NCBI RefSeq assembly: GCF_002994745.2
Contig: NC_037094.1
Coordinates: forward strand, 25,583,001 to 25,647,000
Direction: 5' to 3'
Source: Rosa chinensis
Lineage: Eukaryota; Streptophyta; Magnoliopsida; Rosales; Rosaceae
Length of the DNA: 64,000 nt
The notes under the pieces were generated by a model. That model was not told the DNA's origin. It saw only the letters and a list, made by a program, of their open reading frames with translations, and made no database searches. Below, one piece after another: positions 55,881 through 64,000 of the stretch (the stretch's first letter is position 1; every line of letters starts with the position of its first letter). The translations under genes were made by a program, and so were the position numbers.

Positions 55881-56323
55881 AGACAATTATATAATGGAAC
55901 GCAGGCCTTGCTGATAATATATTGAGAACTCATCTTACGAGAATCGACCTCTGACAAGATTCAGGCATGACCAGAAGCCATGTATGAACCGAAGAGACCC
56001 ATTTGATTTGGATTTGATCAGGGGTTTTTCATGTAATGCAATAGGTCATTCCTTCTGATATATGTATGAAAGAGATCTTAGCAAAGACTTATTATGCATA
56101 AAAATAAATAAATTAGAAACTGCTCGGTTCTTAAGTCAATTATTGCACACTGGCTAGGTGGATTATGTTTAATTTTTAGCCAGACCCATTCTAATTCTAA
56201 TCATGTGTTTTTGTATTAATTGAAGGAATGGTAGTTTGTGTTTGTATGCTTTCATACATCAGAATTTGATTTGACCTGAACTGAATACAGGGATAACTTG
56301 ATTCCGAAGGTATCTCATTGAGA
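55881..56323. other. TNL2 3' flank
   Basis: Non-coding; shares GATTCAGGCATGA-type sequence with the TNL1 3' flank. Ends at the LTR of copia E. Confidence 0.5.
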
Positions 56324-56570
56324 TGGTTATAGAACTAATTAACATCATTAGTTTCAACAAAGAGTTAAATAAGACGAGATATAGAGAATGAATTTACTGA
56401 GATATCATTACACCCATTCTATGGTGTATATAAACAGATTACAATCGTACTACAATGTACTACTACTATTGTGTACTACTGTACTACACAACATATACAA
56501 GGTAAGTAGTTACAACAATATATTCCCTTGTTAGTCTATTCCTAATAGGGAACTATGACTCACACTAACA
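56324..56570 (-). repeat. 3' LTR of copia E (outer border tentative)
   Basis: Starts TGTTAGTGTGAGTC on the minus strand next to the polypurine tract. The end TATAACCA is the best CA match; without the second LTR the outer border cannot be proved. Confidence 0.6.
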
Positions 56571-56577
56571 CTCCCCC

Positions 56578-58473
56578 TCAAGTTGGCGCATATACATCAA
56601 CCATGCCCAACTTGCTAAGTGTATCATAAAACGCCTTACTGGAAACTCCTTTGGTAAGTACATCTGCAAATTGCTCTTTAGTTGGAACAAAAGGAAAACT
56701 AATAATTTTGGCATCTAGCTTCTCCTTTATAAAGTGACGATCAACCTCCACATGCTTAGTATGATCATGCTGTACCGGATTTTGTGATATGTCAATGGCT
56801 GCCTTGTTGTCACAATACAACTGCATGGTACACTTGAGTTTGAAACCCAAATCACGTAACAAATTTCTCAGCCACAACAATTCACACACTCCGTGAGCCA
56901 TACCCCTATACTCAGCCTCAGCACTAGATCGTGCCACAACTTTCTGTTTCTTACTCTTCCATGTAACCAAATTACCTCCCACAAAGGTAAAGTAACCCGA
57001 TGTTGATCTCCTGTCTGTGATGTTTCCAGCCCAATCTGCATCTGTGAAGCCACAAACCTCAAGAATGTTGCTGTGTTTAGAAAACAGTACTCCCCTTCCT
57101 GGAGCTGACTTTAAGTACTTCAAAATTAGCATAACAGCATCCATATGACTCTCACTCGGGTTATGCATGAATTGACTCATCACACTCACTGCATATGCAA
57201 CATCTGGTCTAGTATGAGCCAAATAAATCAGGCGCCGAACCAATCTCTGATAGCGAGCTCGATCAGCAGGTACCTGATCTGGATACTCAGCTAAACAATG
57301 GTTCTGCTCAATAGGAGTATCAACAGGTCTGCAATCCAACAAACCTGTCTCTGTCAGCAAGTCAAGAACGTACTTCCTCTGGCACAGATAGATTCCTTCT
57401 TTCCCCCTGGCTACCTCAATTCCTAAGAAATACTTAAGTTCACCCAAGTCCTTCATCTCAAACTCAGAGGCTAACTGTCTCTGCATTCTATCTATCTCAA
57501 CAGTATCATTGCCAGTGATTACCATATCATCCACATAAATAATTAGAGCTGTTACCTTCCCTTGTTGATGCTTAAGGAACAAGGTATGGTTTGAGTTGCT
57601 CTGTCTGTAACCAACCTTCCCCATGAACTGTGAAAATCTTCCAAACCAAGCACGAGGTGACTGTTTAAGACCATACAGAGATTTTCTCAATCTGCATACA
57701 AAATCACCAGGAGAAGCAACTACATACCCAGGTAGAAGGCTCATGTACACTTCCTCAGCTAACTCTCCATGAAGAAATGCATTCTTGACATCAAACTGTC
57801 GGAGTGGCCAGTTTAAACTAGCAGCGACTGAGAGCAGAACCCGAATAGTGTTCATATTGGCAACAGGAGCAAGTGTTTCATCGTAGTCAATACCATACGT
57901 CTGAGTAAACCCCTTTGCTACAAGGCGTGCTTTGTACCGATTCACTGATCCATCTGCATTATGCTTCACGGTAAACACCCAACGACAACCTACAGCCTTC
58001 TTGCCTTGTGGTGGAGGCACAAGTTTCCAAGTATTGCTCTTCTGCAACGCCTCCATCTCTTCCTCCATTGCCTTCCTCCACTTTGGATCCCTCAATGCAT
58101 CCTGCACTTTGTTAGGTACTGATACAGCAGATATTTGATTCACAAAAGATTCATATGACTTAGACAACCTCCTAGTGGACATATAATTGGCTACTGGGTA
58201 TTTTGATTTGGCAGTAAGGGTAGGTTCATATCTTTTGGCTAATTGACCCCGAGTGGTCCTATTTGGTAACACATATTGCCCAACATTAGACTCATTACTA
58301 CTAGTAATAGTGGGTGGACATACCTCAAATGAGTGATCTTCAGTACCAGGAAGCTGTGGGTCAGGGGTAGAAGCACTGGTAGGAGGGACAGTTGTGTCTT
58401 CAACATCATTTTCAGCCATAGAGACTGGTGCTTGGATGTTTGGAGTTGTATCTGCAACATCATTTTCCGCCAT
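56578..58473 (-). CDS. Copia E reverse transcriptase / RNase H frame
   Basis: The 631-codon frame covers the integrase-RT linker, RT (YKARLVAKGFTQTYGIDYDE, LIIYVDDMVITGND with the catalytic YVDD, KSLYGLKQSPRAW) and RNase H (CGFTDADWAGNITDRRSTSG, ARSSAEAEYRGMAHGVCELL), and ends KLGMVDVYAPT. No stop interrupts it. The first Met is only where element F cuts the gene; pol would have continued upstream. The linker starts with a tandem MAENDVxDTT duplication (54-base period). It is closely related to copia D RT but has other LTRs. Confidence 0.85.
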   Translation of the reverse strand: MAENDVADTTPNIQAPVSMAENDVEDTTVPPTSASTPDPQLPGTEDHSFEVCPPTITSSNESNVGQYVLPNRTTRGQLAKRYEPTLTAKSKYPVANYMSTRRLSKSYESFVNQISAVSVPNKVQDALRDPKWRKAMEEEMEALQKSNTWKLVPPPQGKKAVGCRWVFTVKHNADGSVNRYKARLVAKGFTQTYGIDYDETLAPVANMNTIRVLLSVAASLNWPLRQFDVKNAFLHGELAEEVYMSLLPGYVVASPGDFVCRLRKSLYGLKQSPRAWFGRFSQFMGKVGYRQSNSNHTLFLKHQQGKVTALIIYVDDMVITGNDTVEIDRMQRQLASEFEMKDLGELKYFLGIEVARGKEGIYLCQRKYVLDLLTETGLLDCRPVDTPIEQNHCLAEYPDQVPADRARYQRLVRRLIYLAHTRPDVAYAVSVMSQFMHNPSESHMDAVMLILKYLKSAPGRGVLFSKHSNILEVCGFTDADWAGNITDRRSTSGYFTFVGGNLVTWKSKKQKVVARSSAEAEYRGMAHGVCELLWLRNLLRDLGFKLKCTMQLYCDNKAAIDISQNPVQHDHTKHVEVDRHFIKEKLDAKIISFPFVPTKEQFADVLTKGVSSKAFYDTLSKLGMVDVYAPT

Positions 58474-58475
58474 AG

Positions 58476-60049
58476 TGATAAGAGCATATTTATGCGATGT
58501 TATTGGCGTTAATCTCCATACTTTCTTTGTTAGTTTAGTGTATTTTCTGGTTATTTACTTTGTTTATTTGTTTTATAGGTGTCTTGGAGTCAAGAAGAAG
58601 AAAAGAAGTAAAAGAGGGATTGAAAAGCAAAATCGGGAAATATGCCTGTGCAGATCAGTTAACTTCGACAGAGCACTGAGACCAGCTCAGAACGATCCAG
58701 AGATGATCTTTATATTGATGGAAAGCCTCGGATGTCTAGTTTCCAAATATTTTTACGGCTCATCAATATCATTTTTCTAAAGGAAGTTATGGCCGATTTA
58801 GTACAAAGAGGTCAGGCTGCGCGTGAATCTGAGGTTGGACGGGAATTTAGGTTTCGAGGCCCAAATCAAACCAAGAAGCCCGAGAACGAGTTTCTGCTTC
58901 ATATTCCGACTTATGATGGACAAATGGCATGATGTGAATGGTTGGAATGAGTCATCAAGCTCAAACGCCAATAGGAAAACTCCACCTAAGCACGTGAACC
59001 CTAAATTCTTTTAGGTTTTGGATTTCCTAACCTTTAAGCATATAAAAGGAGATCAATCTGCAGCAGCTGGCTCTCTTCTTCTTCCTCCCCTTCTTTAGTT
59101 AGTTTTATTTCTTCTATGTTTAGATAGTTTTTATTAGTTAGGGGGCTGCTTGAAGCCCCTAGACATGAACTACAAGATGATTTGATTTTTGATGTTATTT
59201 TCTGTTAATCCAAGATGAGACTTTTGTTTTCTACTTTTCCATTGATGAATTCTTGCTTGTATGCTTTGAGTGCACGCTTATATGCATGTTAGGGTTCTAA
59301 TGCTTTGATTGTTTGATGCCTGTGTCAATAGTTGGACTCCTCAAACCTTCTAGAGAAGCAATTGTTAGTTTTCACTATCAAGTAAACTAAGTCCTAGGTT
59401 TAGCAAGGTGCTAAGTTTATTGCGATGCCTAGTGATGTCTCAAACTCTTTTAGACCTTAATGATCTCTGCATGTTTAATCTAATAAGTGTACCTTTAGGT
59501 TGCATTGTTAGGGAATAGTCTAGGTGTAGAGCACTTCCTGCCTAGCGTACGAAGTAAGAAAGGGTAATAGGTTGTGTTCAAGCGTACCGAGCCAACCTGA
59601 GCATCTTCAATTAGATTAATTGAATTAGGATTGAACAAATTGTCTTGTGTGTGATTGTTGGGGGTGGATGCATCTTCCCTAGCTAGCTTTATTCTCTTGA
59701 TATCAACCAATCCCAAATCTGTTTCAGTTTCGTTTTTCTTTCTGTTCTCTGTCTTTATGTATTTTATTTTTATAGTAAACGATATCCAAAAATCACCAAA
59801 TTTTGTATGCTGGACACCTGTGTGTCTAGTACATCCCTGTAAATTTTTGTAATTTTCTGAGTAGTTTAAATTAGGTTTTTAATTAGATTTTCGACTGCTG
59901 TTCGCTAGGAACAGTGGTCACTTTTGTGACATTGTTTTGAGTAGTTATAACCTTAGTCCTCTGCGGGAAAGACCCTTGTTTACCCTTGCTACAATTGACA
60001 ATCTTAAGTGTGAATAAGGAAAATCAATAGCTTATAAATTTAGCTATCA
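58476..60049 (+). repeat. 5' LTR of element F
   Basis: About 1,574 bp with TG...CA ends. A TATA box ATATAAAAGG at 59040-59049 marks the probable U3/R border. Confidence 0.7.
59040..59049 (+). promoter_or_regulatory. TATA box of element F LTR
   Basis: ATATAAAAGG, a strong plant TATA match, in the middle of the LTR where a retrotransposon promoter is expected. Confidence 0.5.
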
Positions 60050-60054
60050 ATTTT

Positions 60055-60075
60055 TGGCGCCGTGTCGCCGGGGAC
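60055..60075 (+). other. Primer-binding site of element F
   Basis: TGGCGCCGTGTCGCCGGGG resembles the TGGCGCCGTTGCCGGGGA site of Athila/Tat elements but has about two extra bases in the middle, which may weaken priming. Confidence 0.6.
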
Positions 60076-60164
60076 TATTGTGTTCTAATTACTTGTGTTC
60101 TTGGTTTCTATTTTGTTTGTTTGTGTATGTATTACTAACTTTATTTTTATTTTCTTTGTTTCAG

Positions 60165-61448
60165 ATGTGGCATCAAGCTTATGAGGCATGTTCCATATGC
60201 TCCATGGTCGGGCATTCAGCGGAGACATGTCCAAACGTGCAATATCAAAGTGACTTTCATCAAAGTAGCATGTTTGGAGGATATCAAGCAAACCAAGGGC
60301 ATTGGAATGATCATTATGCCCCTGCATACAATCCGGCATGGGAATATCCTCCACACTCTGAGTGGAATGGCTACTCAAATATCCAACAAGGATCCTTTAA
60401 TGATGTTGAAGCTTCTTCGTTATCATACCATGATTATCAATCACCAACACCTCAAGGTGAATCTCTTGAAGAATTAGTTGCTTCTATGACTAAAAATGTT
60501 TCTTCCTTTTTGCAGATTGTGGATTCTTATATCCAAGACATGAAAACTTATGAGGAAAACATGGAAATTTATGACCAAAGTTTTAATGAATCTGCTAAGA
60601 ACATTGGGCAACATGTGGAGACAATTTTGGCATGCTTGAATCAAGAGTCAAAGGAGCAAGAACCAAGTCAAGAAACTTCCACGAATGAGGATGATGATTG
60701 GCCGGCAGTTGATGAGATTTTAGAGACCATGGTACCGCAAGAGCACCCTCCTACACTTATGACAACTCTATGGGAGCCCCCTACAGCTACAACCTTACTT
60801 CAACCTCATGATGCACCACTTGAATTAATATTTGATGAGGATGAAGGCTTGGATTTGGATGAGCCCCATGAAGAGAAACTCAAGGTCGTGACTTGTGAGG
60901 ATTATGCAGTACGATACACAACCGAGCTTGAAGCTTGTGCATATAGTGATGATGAGGATTCTTTCAATGAGGAACTTCAAATTGAGTTTAATGACAATGT
61001 ATTCCACATGCCGGAAGCAATCACAATACATCATGAGGTTCAAGAAAATTACAAGGATGACATAGGTGATTGCTTAGAGAAGGAGACCATCAAAGCTCCT
61101 ATGTTTGGGCCTCTCCTTCCAGCACATGGAAGACCACCTAATTCTTCCTTCCCACATTCAAGTGCTCCACCTGCTCCCTCCATCCAAGCACCATTTGATT
61201 TCTTTGAACATGTGAAGATGGTGATAAATGAATATCCAAACTCCGATAAGGCGATTCTTCTAACCATGCTTGGTGGATTTAAGAAGCACAGGAGACAATG
61301 GAAGAAGAGAAAGAAAAAGAAGAGCATCAAATCATATCTTTCCATTGCTCCTAAGGTACCCAAGTTGCTGTCAAGAGACCATGAAACTTCACTGAAGAGA
61401 GTCAAGCATTTGATGGAACCAAGACCTAAACCTCCAGATTACTCTTGA
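60165..61448 (+). CDS. Gag-like protein of element F
   Basis: The ATG at 60165 directly follows a CTTTGTTTCAG acceptor-like sequence, so I prefer it to the longer frame from 60054. The 427-codon product has a zinc knuckle CSICSMVGHSAETC at residues about 8-21, then a Tyr/Gln/Asn-rich segment, a coiled-coil-like helix (VASMTKNVSSFLQIVDSYIQ onward), a long acidic region and a Lys/Arg-rich tail (KKHRRQWKKRKKKKS). Usual gypsy Gag has the knuckle at the C-terminus; here the capsid part in front is missing, so this is the Gag 3' end fused to the following region. Role unproven; perhaps only packaging. Confidence 0.6.
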   Translation: MWHQAYEACSICSMVGHSAETCPNVQYQSDFHQSSMFGGYQANQGHWNDHYAPAYNPAWEYPPHSEWNGYSNIQQGSFNDVEASSLSYHDYQSPTPQGESLEELVASMTKNVSSFLQIVDSYIQDMKTYEENMEIYDQSFNESAKNIGQHVETILACLNQESKEQEPSQETSTNEDDDWPAVDEILETMVPQEHPPTLMTTLWEPPTATTLLQPHDAPLELIFDEDEGLDLDEPHEEKLKVVTCEDYAVRYTTELEACAYSDDEDSFNEELQIEFNDNVFHMPEAITIHHEVQENYKDDIGDCLEKETIKAPMFGPLLPAHGRPPNSSFPHSSAPPAPSIQAPFDFFEHVKMVINEYPNSDKAILLTMLGGFKKHRRQWKKRKKKKSIKSYLSIAPKVPKLLSRDHETSLKRVKHLMEPRPKPPDYS

Positions 61449-63305
61449 TGAAGAGTTGCTTTGTCAGGCTGAAGACGTTAAACCAAGCGCTCGTTGGGAG
61501 GCAACCCAAACTTTTTGGTTTTTTAATCTTATTCTTTTTAGTTCATTATAATGTGTTTTGTGAGTGTGCAGGGGTACCCATTAAGAAAGGCGAGGAAGAC
61601 TACTTTCCTGCTAAAAAATAGTCTGCCGGCTGTGCAGTCAGTCAACTTTGGATGGCTGCCGTTTTGAGCTCCGATAGAACCAGCAGATGTACCATATATG
61701 CATAGAAAGATCTCTGAGTCTAGTTTTTTTTATGTTTTTACAGAACTGGATTCGGAGTTCTTATGCGTTCCCAGTTCCACTTTGAGTACAGTAAGGTCAG
61801 TCCAACAAAACAGGAACTTGCGCAGTTGGGTCATATAAAAGGCAAAACAGGGAATACTTTCGGGGGTCCAATGAGGACAAACCTTATATGCACTTAAATC
61901 TTGAGATGTCTACTTCAAAATTTATCTAGAGCATCATCTCCATTGGAGCACCGTAACCCTTCAGGATTGAGGTTGGCATGGGTAAAGGTCCTTTTCTCAG
62001 CTTTTCTGTGCAAAATTCTGTTTTTCTTCTAACTTCGCAGGGCTGCCATTTTCAATCTATTTGGAGTTAGGAGACGTGCCACATATGCACGGACAGCTTG
62101 TAACACCAATTTTCAGCTCCCAGTAGCAGCTCATCCATCAGGCTGTCCCTTCAGAAGTTATAAGGGCTGGAAGTTGGCCTCATGACGCAAAATTGCAAAG
62201 TTGGAAAGTGCAATTTTCCTTCCTTCTCTCCTTTTCACCCCATCATCACTTCTTTTGGAGTCCATATAGCACGGAGCTTACATTTTGGAAGTCAAGGCCT
62301 TGTGCCTTGAAGATGGTGTCTAATTTCGGTCTTCTCCAAAGGTCGTGAGCAATGGGAGGTCTACAAGGGGAAGCTTTTCTATAACCTTTCTTATCTTTTC
62401 ACTTGCCCTCTTCTGTATTTTCTTTCTCTATGCTTTCCTTGTACATTGCGTGTTATATTGCCATACATTGAGGACAATGTCTAATTTAAGTGTGGGGGAG
62501 GGAAATACAAATTTGTCAATTTGCTTTTGAGTCGTTCTTTGTTTAAAAAAAAAAAAAAAAACAAAGATTAAAAAAAAAAAAGAGTCTAGTTTTAGGTTTT
62601 ATTTCTCAATGAGTCTTAGGAGTCTTCCAACTCTATGATGAGCATGAACTTTCGGATTTATATTTTGGTCACAAAAGGATTGCAGGCATGTGTTAGATTC
62701 TTGATTTCAAATAATTGTTAATAGATTTTGATGATTATTGTGCTTGATTTATATACATTGATGGTTGGATTAATGTAACACTTGAGAATTGATGGATGCA
62801 TGCTATGATAGGTTAAACTTGATTTAAACCTTTGTGAGCTTTTGAGCCTGTATATGTGCTATTTCTTTTCTGAGTGCTTAGTATAGAATCATCTTATTTT
62901 CTTGACGAGGATTTTGCATGATTTCATCTTTTATTCATCTTGGTTGAGACTCGGATTCGACTTGCATATTTTATAAGGACAAATGCTAGAACTTGCCCCA
63001 AAGCCTCTTGAAGCGTATGGTTGAATTGCATGATGGATGGGAAGGGATAAAGGCACTAGGATTACCACCATAGCCAAATTAACCTGTGTCCCTTTTATGC
63101 ATACAAGATGTGCAATCCCCTAGTTAACCCCCTTGTGCCTACATTAAGCCTTTTTGTTTCATCACCACAAATTCCTTAACCCTAAGCTTAGTATAGATTT
63201 ATCCTTACCCTATTCTAAGGAATTAGTGGAGCAAATATTTTTAGAGATATATGTATGTTCAAGGTACTTTTGTAAGCAAGTGTGGGGGTAAGACTTGTCC
63301 ATAAA

Positions 63306-63336
<31 letters not shown>

Positions 63337-64000
63337 TATGTTGCCGAAAAGAAAAAAAAGCATACGGCAAAAGGAAAAAAAAATTAGTGTGCATGGATTT
63401 TAGTCCCCCTTTGTGAATAAGGAGGTTGCTTTGTATTGAAGGCCTGTTCAAGAAAATTTGGTCTTTGTCCTATTTCACAAGTGTTAAAAGAAAGGTTAGA
63501 ATGAAGCAAAGGCCCAAAAAGATGACATCTGGCCTTGGAAAAAAAAAAAATTATTTGCTTCATTTTCAAAGATTGATAACCTTGAAGAGTTTCAAGATTC
63601 TTTTATCTCTTATGTTCTTCTAGTGCTCCACTAGGTTCTTTAGGATCTTTGAATTTCCTATCCTTTCTTTCTTCTAACCTTAACCCTTGGCCCCATTACA
63701 ACCCTGAATAAAGACCTTGTTGATCTTTGAAGTTGTGCATTCGATTTGTGGAGACTTGTGTGGAGGGGTGAGCATATGGTGTCACTGGCCTTTCGTCCGA
63801 GTTTTGGCATTCCAATCATGGGATCATATGTAAAAAAAAATTTCAGAAAAAAGCCTTTCTTTCTTGTTATCATATGTGAGCTATTTGTTTGTCTTATTAT
63901 ATCATTCCTCTCACATATAACTTGAGTGAAATATATGCTTATACATCAAGTCAGAAAATCATGAGTGAAAAGAAATTGAGAGCATCTTTGTGAGAAATTG
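61449..64000 (+). other. Element F 3' non-coding region
   Basis: Holds the CGCTCGTTGGGAGGCAACCC motif, poly(A) runs (62545-62580), AAGTGTGGGGG at 62488 and again near 63280, and a (TA)n run at 63314-63339. No coding domain is seen. Confidence 0.55.
63314..63339 (+). repeat. (TA)13 microsatellite
   Basis: Uninterrupted TA repeat following an A run. Confidence 0.9.

Larger units (their letters stand above)
56324..58475 (-). mobile_element. Copia element E, 3' part
   Basis: A 3' LTR (56324-56570) and polypurine tract TTGAGGGGGAG precede, in reverse, an RT/RNase H frame. At 58476 the element is cut by gypsy derivative F; the integrase, gag and 5' LTR must lie beyond F, outside the window. Confidence 0.8.
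58476..64000 (+). mobile_element. Athila/Tat-like gypsy derivative F (large non-autonomous), 5' part
   Basis: The LTR starts TGATAAGAGCAT at 58476 and ends AGCTATCA at 60049. The primer-binding region TGGCGCCGTGTCGCCGGGG begins at 60055. Only a gag-like frame is present, then the motif CGCTCGTTGGGAGGCAACCC (61488-61507) and AAGTGTGGGGGAG (62488-62500), all typical of the Athila/Tat group. No protease, RT or integrase is seen up to the window end. The 3' LTR is not in the window. The bases before it, CATAG (58471-58475), would be its target duplication. Confidence 0.75.

Noticed and set aside
1..64000. rRNA, tRNA genes, CRISPR arrays, bacterial operons
   Set aside because: No supporting sequence; the window is plant nuclear DNA.

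Overview
The window is repeat-dense genomic DNA from a eudicot plant. Two disease-resistance genes of the TIR-NBS-LRR (TNL) class with a C-terminal C-JID domain, spliceosomal introns and plant Ty1/copia and Ty3/gypsy elements point to a eudicot; a Rosaceae species is my inference, not proven. No rRNA, tRNA or CRISPR is visible. Most sequence is transposable elements, many nested, and host genes survive mainly as pieces.

Layout. 1-3562: right part of a CACTA DNA transposon carrying same-strand pieces of host genes (sterol glucosyltransferase, Rab5-type GTPase, a 5' leader). It sits inside an old copia copy (A, 3563-5182). 5190-9494: intergenic, with a diverged ~350-bp duplication and a truncated WNK kinase fragment. 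9495-15934: copia B, a complete insertion with a 5-bp target duplication but a ruined pol. 16240-28553: TNL1, five coding exons, whose first coding intron holds the antisense copia C (17637-24458, identical LTRs). 28554-38218: C-JID relics, copia D (29951-35347, identical LTRs), a mannose-6-phosphate isomerase relic, a MITE, a SINE and the left half of a LINE relic. 38219-48901: old gypsy element G inserted in that LINE and itself hit by a solo LTR, a repeat-bearing insert, a hAT MITE and a Harbinger-like element. 49700-55880: TNL2, a decayed tandem paralogue of TNL1. 56324-58475: 3' part of copia E. 58476-64000: an Athila/Tat-like large gypsy derivative F, inserted in E and running off the window.

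The most plausible functional host gene is TNL1: exon phases fit throughout and only one missing base, in a run of C, breaks it (about 1,171 residues without that break; about 411 residues, TIR plus partial NB-ARC, as written). Copia C is the most interesting mobile element. Gag and pol are separate reading frames, each ATG lies one base after a consensus 3' splice site, a leader 5' splice site lies upstream, and poly(A)-like signals lie between them. This suggests alternative splicing of one leader to two acceptors. Its two pol breaks, like the TNL1 break, are single-base losses in G/C runs, so sequencing error must be excluded.
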